NCBI RefSeq assembly: GCF_900110755.1 | Contig: NZ_FOFF01000011.1 | Location: 1 to 64,000, forward strand | Length of the DNA: 64,000 bases | Direction: 5' to 3' | From: Streptomyces sp. yr375 | Lineage (GTDB): Bacteria; Actinomycetota; Actinomycetes; Streptomycetales; Streptomycetaceae | In this document: piece after piece, positions 1 to 8,019 of the stretch | How the letters are laid out: each line of letters begins with the position of its first letter | Numbering within the stretch: the first letter of the stretch is position 1 | Notes under the pieces: model-generated | Database searches by the model: none | What the model was told of the DNA's origin: nothing | The model's input: the letters and a program-made list of their open reading frames with translations, nothing else | Made by a program: the position numbers and the translations under genes

Positions 1-243
1 AACTTCCATCTCCAGCTCACGGTTGCGGCGCTCGAGTTCCTTCAGGCGCGCCCGCTCGTTCACCGTCAGTTCCGCATTGGGGGCCGGTTCCTGTTGCTTC
101 TGGTATTTCTTCACCCAGCCGCGTAGCGTCTCCGAGTTCAGCTCAAGCTCCCGGGCGACTTCGGAGATCGTCTTGCTTGACCTCAATGCGATCTGGACGG
201 CTTCCTCACGGAACTCCGGCGAGTACTTACTGGGTGGCGCCAC
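1..243 (-). CDS. IS3-family transposase OrfA, N-terminal part (cut by window edge)
   Basis: On the minus strand, an 81-codon open frame begins at GTG (243-241) just downstream of an in-frame TAG and runs off the left edge. The translation starts MAPPSKYSPEFREEAVQ, continues through the helix-turn-helix signature of IS3 OrfA (ISEVARELELNSETLRGWVK), and ends in a Lys/Glu/Arg-rich stretch (ELERRNRELEMEV) that is the usual OrfA leucine-zipper start. OrfA binds the element ends and is normally joined to the DDE-carrying OrfB by -1 frameshifting; OrfB would lie beyond the window. Bases 244-320 probably hold the IS end, but its inverted repeat cannot be confirmed with only one side visible. Family assignment is firm; intactness is unknown. 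Confidence 0.8.
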   Translation of the reverse strand, partial: MAPPSKYSPEFREEAVQIALRSSKTISEVARELELNSETLRGWVKKYQKQQEPAPNAELTVNERARLKELERRNRELEMEV

Positions 244-496
244 TTCTTCCTCGTTTCCTTGTTCAGGACAACCCTATTGGGTGCCTGTCCGGAAACTTCG
301 TGGCCCCTCACCCCCGTGCGGGTTTGGGTGGACATGCCGGACGAGTCCATCAAGCGAGCCCTGGCCGCGACCGGGGCCGAAGGAGCCACAGCACGGGCAG
401 AGCCACAACCCTGATCGGGAAACTCCACGGTGAGGGTGCGTCGGCAGATGGGCCTGGAGACCACGGTGTTGCGGCGTAGAAGCCGGGGCCGACTTC

Positions 497-1230
497 GTGG
501 ATGAGGCCGGCGGCCCACCGATTCACGGTGATGGTCTACTTCGGCCCGAAGGGCGGCTGACGGCACAACTACAGATCGCCGGCCTCGTTCAGAATTCCAG
601 GCTGCGATCTTTCCAGTGGTCCCGTCGTTGGGATGGTCATGGAACTGCCGACCTCGCGCCGGAAGCCGCATGTGCCCTCGTTCGGAGCTTCCTGCACTTG
701 TGCGACAGCTACGGCGCGTGGGAAGACCTGGCCCGCAACCGCGTGAACCTGAACAAGTAGGCGTTCGCCGAGTACGGGCGCATCGCCAGGGCCGAGCACC
801 TGCTCCGCGTGGTCGACCCGGTCGACGACACCTACCGCCGTCAGATGAACGGCAGCTCACCGTGCAGGAGTCCCGCCACCGGCTCGCCCGCGACGTGTGC
901 CACGGCAAGCGCGGCACCATCCACCAGGCGTACCGCGACGGCATGGAGAACCAGCTCGGCGCGCCCGGCCTGGTCCTCAACGCCATCGTGCTCTGGACGA
1001 CGAAGTACATCGACGCCGACGCCGACGCCGCCCAGCTCCAGGCCGAGGGCCACGAGATCCAGGACGAAGACATCGCCCGGCTCTCCCCGCTCAAGCACCG
1101 CAACCTGAACCTGCTCGGCCGCTACAGCTTCACCGCTGTCCTTCCGGCCGCCGGCGCCCTGCGCCCGCTTCGGGACCCTGATGCGCCGGAGTTGGACGAG
1201 GGTGAGGACGAGTCGGTCGGCTCGGAGTGA
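497..1230 (+). pseudogene. Tn3-family transposase C-terminal remnant
   Basis: The conserved C-terminal block of Tn3-family (DDE_Tnp_Tn3) transposases is recognisable but split. Frame one gives AFAEYGRIARAEHLLRVVDP then DDTYRRQMN, preceded at 758-760 by an in-frame TAG. Near 845 the homology jumps to another frame, which reads ERQLTVQESRHRLARDVCHG, then KRGTIHQAYRDGMENQLG, VLWTTKYID and LSPLKHRNLNLLGRYSF up to the stop at 1228-1230. At least one nonsense codon and one frameshift are therefore visible, and the catalytic N-terminal two thirds of this roughly 1000-residue protein are missing. The fragment cannot be active. It abuts the IS3 remnant and marks the edge of an island rich in mobile-element debris. 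Confidence 0.8.
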
Positions 1231-1275
1231 GTCGGGGCCGTCACCACCTACTTCCCTACCGGCCGTCGCCCGGCG

Positions 1276-2034
1276 TCACAGGAGGGCGCCGCCGGAGACC
1301 TCGATGCGCTGGGCGGTGACCCAGCGCAGTCCTTCGGAGGCCAGCGTGGCGATGGCGTCGCCGATCTCCTCAGGTTCGCCGACGCGGCCGAGCGCGGTCT
1401 GTCCGGCCAGAAGCCGGCGCATTCCGGCGTCGTCCCGCATCGCTCCGCCGTTGAAGTCGGTGGCGGTCGGCCCAGGGGCGATGGAGTTGACCCGGATGCC
1501 GCGAGGTCCGAGTTCTGCGGCGAGGGTGCGGCTCAGAGCTTCGACGGCGGCCTTCGAGGCGGAGTAGGCGGAGGTGGCGGGGCTGGTGTGGCGGGTCAGT
1601 GACGTCGAGACGTTGATGACCTGGCCGCCCTGGGCCAGCAGCGGCACGAGCGACTGGATGAGGAAGAACGTGCCCCGGACGTTGGTGCCCATCACCGTGT
1701 CGAAGTCGTCGATCGTGACAGTCTCCAGCGGCCCGAAGACTCCCACTCCCGCGTTGTTGACCAGGATGTCGAGTCGCGAAGTACCCCAGCGCTCGAGCTG
1801 CGCGCCCAGTTCGGAGGTGAAGGACGCGAAGGAGGAGACGTCGCTGATGTCGAGCCGGAGAGCAGCGGCAGTCCCACCCACGGCCTGCACCTGTTCTGCC
1901 GTCTTCTCGGCCCCGGCCGCATCGCCGCGGTGGGTGACCACGACCCGCACTCCGCGTGTGGCCAGGGCGATGGCCGCGCTGCGCCCGAGGCCGCGATTCG
2001 CACCGGTCACCAAAGCGATCTTGTCGATTGTCAT
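1276..2034 (-). CDS. SDR-family NAD(P)-dependent oxidoreductase
   Basis: A 252-residue classical short-chain dehydrogenase/reductase. Visible motifs are the nucleotide-binding TGANRGLG (residues 10-17), NNAG (93-96), and the catalytic Ser-Tyr-Lys set with YSASK at 157-161. The PG segment after strand F (SIAPGPTATDF) is also present. It should reduce or oxidise a small carbonyl/alcohol substrate in the cytoplasm; the substrate cannot be inferred. The start chosen is ATG 2034-2032 because GGAGG lies six bases upstream; an in-frame ATG two codons earlier has poorer spacing. It is divergent from a TetR gene and the shared region holds two near-identical palindromes, so TetR control is very likely. 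It resembles the TetR-regulated SDRs that detoxify a TetR ligand, but that is inference. Confidence 0.88.
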   Translation of the reverse strand: MTIDKIALVTGANRGLGRSAAIALATRGVRVVVTHRGDAAGAEKTAEQVQAVGGTAAALRLDISDVSSFASFTSELGAQLERWGTSRLDILVNNAGVGVFGPLETVTIDDFDTVMGTNVRGTFFLIQSLVPLLAQGGQVINVSTSLTRHTSPATSAYSASKAAVEALSRTLAAELGPRGIRVNSIAPGPTATDFNGGAMRDDAGMRRLLAGQTALGRVGEPEEIGDAIATLASEGLRWVTAQRIEVSGGALL

Positions 2035-2086
2035 GAACATCCTCCACCGTGCGACAACCAGGACGCGTCCGGGTGCCACAGATCAG

Positions 2087-2108
2087 AGGCGAGTCACTCG
2101 ACTCGCCT
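2087..2108. promoter_or_regulatory. TetR operator 1
   Basis: Perfect inverted repeat with 9-bp arms AGGCGAGTC / GACTCGCCT around the 4-bp spacer ACTC. It lies between the divergent SDR and TetR genes, nearer the SDR start. The same arms recur in the second palindrome 50 bp downstream. This is the expected layout for an autoregulated TetR pair. Confidence 0.75.
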
Positions 2109-2134
2109 TGCTGGTGCACCGTAGGCGGACCTCC

Positions 2135-2160
2135 CGAGGCGAGTCAAGTGACTCGCCTCG
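2135..2160. promoter_or_regulatory. TetR operator 2
   Basis: Perfect inverted repeat with 11-bp arms CGAGGCGAGTC / GACTCGCCTCG around AAGT, ending 21 bp before the tetR ATG. Centre-to-centre distance to operator 1 is 50 bp. The longer arms suggest the tighter site, probably covering the tetR promoter. Confidence 0.78.
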
Positions 2161-2181
2161 GGGCTGCGGCATACTCTCCGC

Positions 2182-2817
2182 ATGGCAGCAGAACTCACCG
2201 CGCATCACCGCAGGCTCGCCCAGCAGAAACGCGAGGCGATCACCACCGCAGCCACAGACCTGTTCTTGGACCGTGGCTACGACGGCACCTCCCTCGCGCG
2301 GATCGCCGAAGCGGCCGAAGTCTCGAAGTCCACCCTGTTCAAGCAGTTCCCCACCAAGGCGGCCCTCTTCGAGGCCATCGTCACCGAGTCCTGGCAGCGC
2401 GACGCCGGCGATACCGTCGCCCGGCCACAGGCGGGAGATCTGCGCTCCGGGCTGACAGCCATCGGCCACCGCTACGCCGATCTGATCGGCCAGCCCCGCA
2501 TGACAGGCCTGTTCCGGATCGTCATCGCCGAACTGCCTCGTTTCCCCGAGCTGGGACGGATGCAGTTCCAGCTCGGCAAACTGCCCTACTTCGCCTCCGT
2601 CCAGCACTACTTGGAATCCGAGCATGAGGCGGGCAACGCTGATGTGCCCGACGCCGAGAGCGCCGCGAACCAGTTCCTCGGCATGATCGCCAACTACGTC
2701 CTGTGGCCCCGCATGCTGCTGACCGGCTGGAACCCCGCAGCCTCCGACATCCACAACGCCGTCGAAGAGGCCGTCCAGACCATGCTCGCCAGATACGCCC
2801 CCGCCCCGCCGGCCTGA
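2182..2817 (+). CDS. TetR/AcrR-family transcriptional regulator
   Basis: A 211-residue regulator. The N-terminal DNA-binding domain is clear at residues 17-63: TAATDLFLDRGYDGTSLARI followed by AEAAEVSKSTLFKQFPTK, the typical TetR helix-turn-helix with a KxxLFxxFxxK recognition end. The rest is an all-alpha ligand and dimerisation domain of normal length with no recognisable family name (AefR-like TetR_C possible). The start ATG 2182 has no good Shine-Dalgarno, so translation may be nearly leaderless. It most likely represses itself and the divergent SDR gene through the two palindromes at 2087-2160. The ligand is unknown. Confidence 0.88.
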   Translation: MAAELTAHHRRLAQQKREAITTAATDLFLDRGYDGTSLARIAEAAEVSKSTLFKQFPTKAALFEAIVTESWQRDAGDTVARPQAGDLRSGLTAIGHRYADLIGQPRMTGLFRIVIAELPRFPELGRMQFQLGKLPYFASVQHYLESEHEAGNADVPDAESAANQFLGMIANYVLWPRMLLTGWNPAASDIHNAVEEAVQTMLARYAPAPPA

Positions 2818-2904
2818 CTCGTAGCCGGAACGTCGACACTGACGCGCGATGCCAAAGACCGCGACGCTTTGACCTGCGATACCTGTCGGCAAACGATGGC
2901 GAGT

Positions 2905-3099
2905 TCAAGCGGTCAGCGCATCACTGCTGTTCAGGAGGTCGGTGCCCTTGGGGAGGTGCTGCCGGAGCGGTCGGTTGGTGTTCTCGTCGGTGCCTCGTTG
3001 CCACGGGCTCTGCATCGGCGCCCCGAGCGCCCGCCCGATCAAGCTGAGCGATTGCCCTTTGCGCCGTCGTCTCCAGATCTCATCCCGCTGAGCAGGCGA
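2905..3099 (-). pseudogene. IS30-family transposase remnant with internal deletion
   Basis: The minus strand has a 64-codon open stretch between an in-frame TAG (3102-3100) and a TGA (2907-2905). It begins SPAQRDEIWRRRRKGQSLSL then IGRALG, the N-terminal helix-turn-helix of IS30 transposases. After only a few residues it switches to SPWQRGTDENTNRPLRQHLP then KGTDL, the C-terminal block around the last catalytic Glu. Roughly 250 residues, including the first two acidic catalytic residues, have been deleted in frame. This is an inert scar between the TetR and MarR modules. Confidence 0.75.
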
Positions 3100-3324
3100 C
3101 TACCCGTGGTCGCGCACCTGTGCCTCCACGATCACATGATCATCCGTGGGTAGTGCCTTGATCGCTTGAGGGTGCCACCGTTTTGTGCGAACGCTCGACG
3201 TCGGGGTCGGTGCCGCTCGGGGTGGACCCCCCGTCGTCGGCGCGGCGATGTTCGTCCTGGCGGCGGGCAGGTCCGCGCTGGCCGCCACGCTTCTCCCGGG
3301 AGGGGGCACGGCCAGGCGGATTTA
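3100..3324. other. Intergenic segment between IS30 scar and MarR operator
   Basis: No convincing gene was found here. Short open frames on both strands lack ribosome-binding sites and recognisable motifs. Together with 2818-2904 it probably represents eroded mobile-element flank. Confidence 0.4.
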
Positions 3325-3352
3325 CTAAGGCTGACTGATAAACTAGCCTTAG
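3325..3352. promoter_or_regulatory. MarR operator overlapping the promoter
   Basis: Perfect inverted repeat CTAAGGCT (3325-3332) / AGCCTTAG (3345-3352) with a 12-bp spacer. The spacer contains TAAACT (3339-3344), a plausible -10 box ending 11 bases before the marR ATG, so the transcript would be almost leaderless. A repressor bound here would block RNA polymerase. Confidence 0.65.
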
Positions 3353-3355
3353 CAT

Positions 3356-3796
3356 ATGAACGATGATCTGGACCCCGACGAAGTCGCCTCGGTCCTGCTG
3401 GGCGGTCTCAGCGTGCTGGTGCGACGGGTACGTCAAGTACCGATCGACGGCGGACTCACGATGCCCGAGCGGACCGCCCTGTCGCACCTGGACCGCTCGG
3501 GCCCCACCACCTCCTCGGCGCTGGCCCGGGAAGTGCAGATCACGGCACAGGCCATGGGGGCGACACTCGGCGCGCTGCGCGCCCGTGGCCTGGTCGAACG
3601 CCGCCCGGATCCGAACGACGGCAGGCGCGTGGTGCTGACGGTGACCGAAGCCGGTCTGCAGGCACTGAAGAACAAGCGCAACGCGCGGGCCGAACTCATC
3701 GCCCGGGCCCTGACCAGTGGCAAGTTCACCCCCAGGGAGCTGGAGCAACTCGCGGCGGCCGCGCCGCTGCTGGAGCGGCTGGCCCAGAACATCTGA
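3356..3796 (+). CDS. MarR-family transcriptional regulator
   Basis: A 146-residue MarR protein. The winged-helix core is visible: TMPERTALSHL-like helix, recognition region TSSALAREVQITAQAMGATL, then the wing ERRPDPNDGRRVVLTVTEAG with its conserved Asp/Arg pair. It precedes an MFS exporter by 29 bases and lies just behind a perfect inverted repeat, so it most likely represses its own operon and responds to a pump substrate. No Shine-Dalgarno is seen before ATG 3356, matching a short-leader transcript. The ligand cannot be told from sequence. Confidence 0.88.
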   Translation: MNDDLDPDEVASVLLGGLSVLVRRVRQVPIDGGLTMPERTALSHLDRSGPTTSSALAREVQITAQAMGATLGALRARGLVERRPDPNDGRRVVLTVTEAGLQALKNKRNARAELIARALTSGKFTPRELEQLAAAAPLLERLAQNI

Positions 3797-3825
3797 CGCC
3801 GACGGAACCATGAGGAGGCAAGCTG

Positions 3826-5655
3826 ATGACGGATCCTCCCAGGACGCGCGCCCCGGGCCGCTCGGCCGGTGACCGGTACAAGTGGACGGCGCTGACGAAC
3901 ACGACCGCGGCGGTCTTCATGTCCGCGCTGGACGGCTCCATCGTGCTGATCGCGCTGCCGGCGATCTTCCGCGGTGTGCACCTGGACCCGCTGGCCCCGG
4001 GCAACATCGCCTACCTGCTGTGGATGATCATGGGGTACCGGCTGGTGCAGGCCGTCCTGGTGGTCACGGTGGGTCGGCTGGGAGACATGTACGGCCGGGT
4101 CCGGATCTACAACTCCGGGTTTGCGGTCTTCACCTTCGCGTCGATCCTGCTGTCCTTCGACCCCTTCGACGGCGGCCACGGAGCGATGTGGCTGATCGTC
4201 TGGCGGGTCGTGCAGGCCGTCGGAGGGGCGATGCTGGCTGCGAACTCGGCCGCGATCCTCACCGACGCCTTCCCCAAGGAGCAGCGCGGCTTCGCCCTGG
4301 GCATCAACCAGGTCGCCGGCCTGGCCGGAATGTTCCTCGGCCTGGTCGCCGGAGGGCTGCTGTCGGCCTGGGACTGGCGAGCGGTGTTCTGGGTGAACGT
4401 GCCTGTCGGCGTGTTCTTCACGCTGTGGGCCTACCGCACCCTGCGTGAGACCGGCAAGCGCGCCGGCGGCCGGATCGACTGGTGGGGCAACACAACCTTC
4501 GCGGTGGGCCTCAGCGCGGTCCTGATCGCGGTCACCTTCGGCCTGCAGCCCTACGGCGGACACACCATGGGCTGGACCAACCCGCTGGTCGACGGGCTGA
4601 TCGCCGGCGGGCTGGTTCTCCTGGCGGCGTTCGTCGCCATCGAGAACCGCGTCTCCGCACCGATGATCCAACTGGGTCTCTTTCGCCTGCGGGCCTTCAC
4701 TTTCGGGAATCTGGCGGGCCTGGGTATCTCGATCGGCCGCGGCGGGATGCAGTTCGTGCTGATCATCTGGTTGCAGGGCATATGGCTTCCGCTCCACGGC
4801 TACGACTACGGCGACACGCCGCTGTGGGCCGGCATCTTCATGCTGCCGTTGACCGCGGGCTTCCTCGCGGCGGGCCCGGTGTCCGGGTACCTGTCCGACC
4901 GGCTCGGTTCCCGGGGTCTGGCCACTGGCGGTGCGGTGCTGTTCGGCGCCAGCTTCCTGGGCCTGATGCTGCTGCCGATCAACTTCAGCTACTGGATCTT
5001 CGCCGTGCTGATCGCGCTCAATGGGATCGCCAGCGGCATGTTCGCCTCCCCCAACTCCTCCTCGATCATGGGCAGCGTGCCCGCGCAGTTGCGCGGTGTC
5101 GCCTCCGGCATGCGCGCCACCTTCCAGAACTCCGGCACCGCCGTTTCCATCGGCGTGTTCTTCTCCCTCGTGATCGCCGGTCTGGCCAATAGCCTTCCGC
5201 GCACCCTCTCCACCGGCCTGCAAGAGCAGGGCGTAGCGGCCCACGTCGCCACCCAGGTCGGCGGCCTGCCCCCGGTCTCGTCCCTGTTCGCCGCCCAACT
5301 GGGCGTCAACCCGATCGAGCACCTGCTCCAGCCCAGCGGCGTCCTGACCCACCTGACGGCGGTGCAGCAACAGACCCTGACCGGACGTCAATTCTTCCCG
5401 ACCGTGATCTCCGGGCCTTTCCACTCCGGCCTGGTCATCGTGTTCGCCTTCGGCGCCACCCTCGCCTTCCTCGCCGCGCTCGCCTCCCTTCTGCGCGGCA
5501 ACAGCCCCACCGCCAAGACCCCCGGACCACCAACAGCCGCTACCGGCACCACCGTTGCCGCTGCGACCGACGACGGGGGGAGACGACGGGGCATAAACGA
5601 CGGGGCAGAGACGACGCGCGCGGAGACCAGCATGCGCCCTGATCCCGGCAACTAG
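3826..5655 (+). CDS. DHA2-type MFS drug:H+ antiporter (EmrB/QacA-like)
   Basis: A 609-residue integral membrane protein of about 14 hydrophobic segments, the layout of the EmrB/QacA (DHA2) branch. Motif D1-like LDGSIVLIALPAI lies in helix 1. Motif A is seen as GRLGDMYGRVRIYNSG between helices 2 and 3, with a degenerate second copy GYLSDRLGSRGLATG in the C half. A long loop near residues 465-520 and a Thr/Arg-rich cytoplasmic tail follow. Start ATG 3826 is preceded by AGGAGG at good spacing. Lying directly behind MarR, it probably exports a toxic or antibiotic compound; the substrate is unknown. Confidence 0.9.
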   Translation: MTDPPRTRAPGRSAGDRYKWTALTNTTAAVFMSALDGSIVLIALPAIFRGVHLDPLAPGNIAYLLWMIMGYRLVQAVLVVTVGRLGDMYGRVRIYNSGFAVFTFASILLSFDPFDGGHGAMWLIVWRVVQAVGGAMLAANSAAILTDAFPKEQRGFALGINQVAGLAGMFLGLVAGGLLSAWDWRAVFWVNVPVGVFFTLWAYRTLRETGKRAGGRIDWWGNTTFAVGLSAVLIAVTFGLQPYGGHTMGWTNPLVDGLIAGGLVLLAAFVAIENRVSAPMIQLGLFRLRAFTFGNLAGLGISIGRGGMQFVLIIWLQGIWLPLHGYDYGDTPLWAGIFMLPLTAGFLAAGPVSGYLSDRLGSRGLATGGAVLFGASFLGLMLLPINFSYWIFAVLIALNGIASGMFASPNSSSIMGSVPAQLRGVASGMRATFQNSGTAVSIGVFFSLVIAGLANSLPRTLSTGLQEQGVAAHVATQVGGLPPVSSLFAAQLGVNPIEHLLQPSGVLTHLTAVQQQTLTGRQFFPTVISGPFHSGLVIVFAFGATLAFLAALASLLRGNSPTAKTPGPPTAATGTTVAAATDDGGRRRGINDGAETTRAETSMRPDPGN

Positions 5656-5682
5656 CCGATATCCACAAGAGAAACACCCCCC

Positions 5683-6249
5683 ATGACACTGACAGCGATC
5701 GACCGCACGCCCGCACTCGTCGTGATCGACCTGCAAGAGGGCATCGTGGCGGCCCACACCGACAGCCGGACGACTGCCGCCGTCAAGCAGGCGACCCACC
5801 TGACCGCCGAGTTCCGGCGACACGGCCTGTCCGTGATCCTCGTCAACGTCACAGGACGGGCGCCGGGACGCACCGAAGCCCAGCGGTTCGGGAGCAGCGC
5901 CGCACTTCCGGCCGACTGGGCCGACCTCATCGACGAACTCGACGTCCAGCCGACCGACCACCTGATCACCAAGCGGCGGCGCAGCGCATTCCACGACACC
6001 GGACTCGACACCCTCCTGCGGGACCTGGGCGCCACCCAGATCGTGCTCGCCGGAATCGCGACCAGCTCAGGTGTTGAGTCGACCGCACGCTCGGCCTCCG
6101 ACTACGGCTACCACGTCGTCCTGGCCACCGACGCCATGAGCGACCCTGATGCCGACGCCCACCGCCACAGCGTCGAACGCGTCTTCCCGAAACTCGGCGA
6201 GACCGCCACCGCCACTGAAATCATCGACATGATCGAGGCAACGCGATGA
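5683..6249 (+). CDS. Isochorismatase-family protein lacking the catalytic cysteine
   Basis: A 188-residue alpha/beta/alpha protein of the isochorismatase/cysteine hydrolase superfamily. The family Asp (VVIDLQEG, D16) and Lys (ITKRRRSAF, K97) of the catalytic triad are present. The position normally occupied by the nucleophilic Cys is Gly in GIATSSGVESTAR (G130). This favours a PhzD/EntB-type vinyl-ether hydrolase chemistry, which needs Asp and Lys but no Cys, or a non-catalytic role, over amide hydrolysis. It sits 27 bases after the MFS gene and overlaps the next gene by ATGA, so it belongs to the MarR operon. Start ATG 5683 has only a weak ribosome-binding site. Confidence 0.82.
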   Translation: MTLTAIDRTPALVVIDLQEGIVAAHTDSRTTAAVKQATHLTAEFRRHGLSVILVNVTGRAPGRTEAQRFGSSAALPADWADLIDELDVQPTDHLITKRRRSAFHDTGLDTLLRDLGATQIVLAGIATSSGVESTARSASDYGYHVVLATDAMSDPDADAHRHSVERVFPKLGETATATEIIDMIEATR

Positions 6250-6818
6250 CTCTGCTGGGCCGCATCCTGAGCAACCGCAGAGCAGGCGAGACCCACGCGG
6301 CGTGGAATCTGCCCAATTTGCAAGGCCCCGAACTGCTGACCCTCACCAGTCGGCACTTCGGCGACGGCGACTCCATTCCGCTGGAGCACTGCCTGAAGAA
6401 CATCGGCGGCGACAACCTGTCCCCCCACCTGGCCTGGACCCCGCCGCCGGCCGGCACCGCCCAACTCCTCCTGGTCATCGAAGACATCGACGTCCCCCTC
6501 GCCAAGCCCGCCGTGCACTGCATGACCCTGATCGAGCCGGCAGTCGGACACCTGGAGCCCGGTGCCCTCGACGCACGGCAGCCGTCCACCGGAGTGCAGT
6601 TGCTTCGGTCCACCATCGGGCGCGGATACCACGGTCCCGGGCCCATCAAAGGCCACGGGCCACACCGCTACACCTTCCAGTTGTTCGCCCTGGCGACCCC
6701 CGTGGACAGCACCCCCGGCACAACGCCAGTGGCCCGGGTACGGCCCCGCGCCCTCCTGCCCGCCACCACCTCACCCGTCCTCGCCCGCGGCCGACTGACC
6801 GGCACCTTCGAACGCTGA
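6246..6818 (+). CDS. YbhB/YbcL-type phosphatidylethanolamine-binding (PEBP) protein
   Basis: A 190-residue PEBP-fold protein, the Raf-kinase-inhibitor-like group. The ligand-pocket elements are visible: NLSPHLAWTPPP, IEDIDVPLAKPAVHC (a variant of DPDAP...H) and GHGPHRYTFQLFAL (GxHRYxF motif). Bacterial members bind small anionic ligands; function is generally unknown. It overlaps the upstream isochorismatase-like gene by four bases (ATGA), so it is translationally coupled and closes the MarR-controlled operon. A reading frame of normal length with no signal peptide suggests a cytoplasmic location. Confidence 0.85.
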   Translation: MTLLGRILSNRRAGETHAAWNLPNLQGPELLTLTSRHFGDGDSIPLEHCLKNIGGDNLSPHLAWTPPPAGTAQLLLVIEDIDVPLAKPAVHCMTLIEPAVGHLEPGALDARQPSTGVQLLRSTIGRGYHGPGPIKGHGPHRYTFQLFALATPVDSTPGTTPVARVRPRALLPATTSPVLARGRLTGTFER

Positions 6819-6837
6819 CACCAGTCCCCGGGCCCCC

Positions 6838-7046
6838 ACACAAGCGGCTGTAGCCGGTTGGACAGGCGGGGCGCATCGACGGCGAGGTCGTCGTCGAACC
6901 CGACAAGCATCTGAGGCTTGTTGTCGGGCGGTCTGCGGTGGAAGGTCTATGTCCCGGGCGGGGTGAGGGAGGTGGCGTGGTGTTCGCGCTTCGCCCTTGC
7001 CGACGTTCAGGCCGAGGCAGACGTCGATGTCGCTGGTGTCGATCAC
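6838..7046 (-). pseudogene. IS110-family transposase remnant
   Basis: The minus strand begins GTG ATC GAC (7046) and reads IDTSDIDVCLGLNVGKGE, the N-terminal RuvC-like (DEDD) start of IS110 transposases. After a frameshift it continues EHHATSLTPPG, hits a stop, and resumes QMLVGFDDDLAVDAPRLSNR, a segment that in intact proteins follows the catalytic domain. A deletion of the DEDD core, one frameshift and one stop are thus visible. The element is dead. The rest of the 530-bp gap (6819-7348) shows nothing else recognisable. Confidence 0.7.
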
Positions 7047-7348
7047 GCGGTGTCCTCCGGTCGCACTCGTCCGGCCTGCCGCGGCACTGAGCGCCACATT
7101 CACACGACGAAGAACCTCCCGGCCTGCGAAAAGTCGGTGGTCATGCTTACTCCGAAGGCCGGTAACCCCGTTGTGGGGCTACGAAGACGGTCATGGGGGG
7201 CGTCGACCGCCGGAGGGGTCAGCACGACTGGCAGCTCTTGCTGCACCTCGACGGCCCGGTGTCGGTCGTCTCGGGGTCGCTTTCGCGGTTGAGCCCTGCC
7301 GCTGACCTGGTGATACCGGCTGCGGCCCGGCGCGGGATACTGATCGGC

Positions 7349-7960
7349 ATGCGTATCGACTTCGATCCCCGGGCCGTGGACGCCAGAGCGTTCTATCGGC
7401 TGTTGACCGCAGTGGTGGTGCCCAGGCCGATTGCCTGGGTTTCCACAATCTCGGCAGCGGAACCGTCCCGTGCGAATCTTGCCCCGCACTCCTTCTTCAC
7501 TGTCGCCTGTACCGATCCGCCGATCGTTCAGTTCACGTCCGTCGGCCGTAAGGACACGTTGCGTAACGTGGAGGCCACCGGTGAGTTCGTCGTCAACTTC
7601 GCGGCCGAGCCGCTCTTCGAGCAGGTCAATGCGAGCGCCGTTGATTTTCCCGCGCACGAGGGCGAGTTCGACGCCGTGGGTATCGAGCGGGAGCCGTCGC
7701 TGCGCGTGAAACCGCCCCGTGTCGCGGCCTCGCCCGTGGCGTTGGAGTGCCGACTGCACTCGACCCTGGGCATCGGCAACTCCACGTTGGTCCTCGGCGA
7801 GGTCGTGCATGCCGCCGTACGGGAGGACGTCATCGTCGACGGCCACCCCGACATCCGGCGGCTGCGGCCCCTGGCCCGGCTGGGCGGCGACGAGTGGAGC
7901 ACGATCGGCGAGGTCCGCGACCTGGCACGCATCGCCTACCGCGACTGGCCGCAGGCCTGA
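7349..7960 (+). CDS. Flavin reductase-domain (DIM6/NTAB) protein
   Basis: A 203-residue FMN-binding split-barrel protein. The family start RAFYRLLTAVVVPRPIAWVS, then ANLAPHSFFTVACTDPPIVQF and KDTLRNVEATGEFVVNFA match flavin reductase-like proteins that bind FMN and use NAD(P)H. The frame opens further upstream, but ATG 7349 is preferred: a -10-like GATACT (7336-7341) lies eight bases before it, implying leaderless expression, and homology begins there. It stands alone between the IS110 scar and the Ser-repeat gene. The physiological substrate is unknown; it might supply reduced flavin to a monooxygenase. Confidence 0.85.
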   Translation: MRIDFDPRAVDARAFYRLLTAVVVPRPIAWVSTISAAEPSRANLAPHSFFTVACTDPPIVQFTSVGRKDTLRNVEATGEFVVNFAAEPLFEQVNASAVDFPAHEGEFDAVGIEREPSLRVKPPRVAASPVALECRLHSTLGIGNSTLVLGEVVHAAVREDVIVDGHPDIRRLRPLARLGGDEWSTIGEVRDLARIAYRDWPQA

Positions 7961-8019
7961 CCGCCGCACTGAATGCCGTACTGACTGCCGTCCGACGCTG
8001 TCGAACGTATCCTCGAACC

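Noticed and set aside
3433..5994. 853-codon open frame on the minus strand
   Set aside because: It is antisense to the MarR, MFS and isochorismatase-like genes; composition is Gly/Glu/Gln/His-rich shadow sequence typical of high-GC DNA, with no motif.
7100..7348. Upstream extension of the flavin-reductase frame to 7193
   Set aside because: The added residues have no homology, and a -10 box sits just before ATG 7349.
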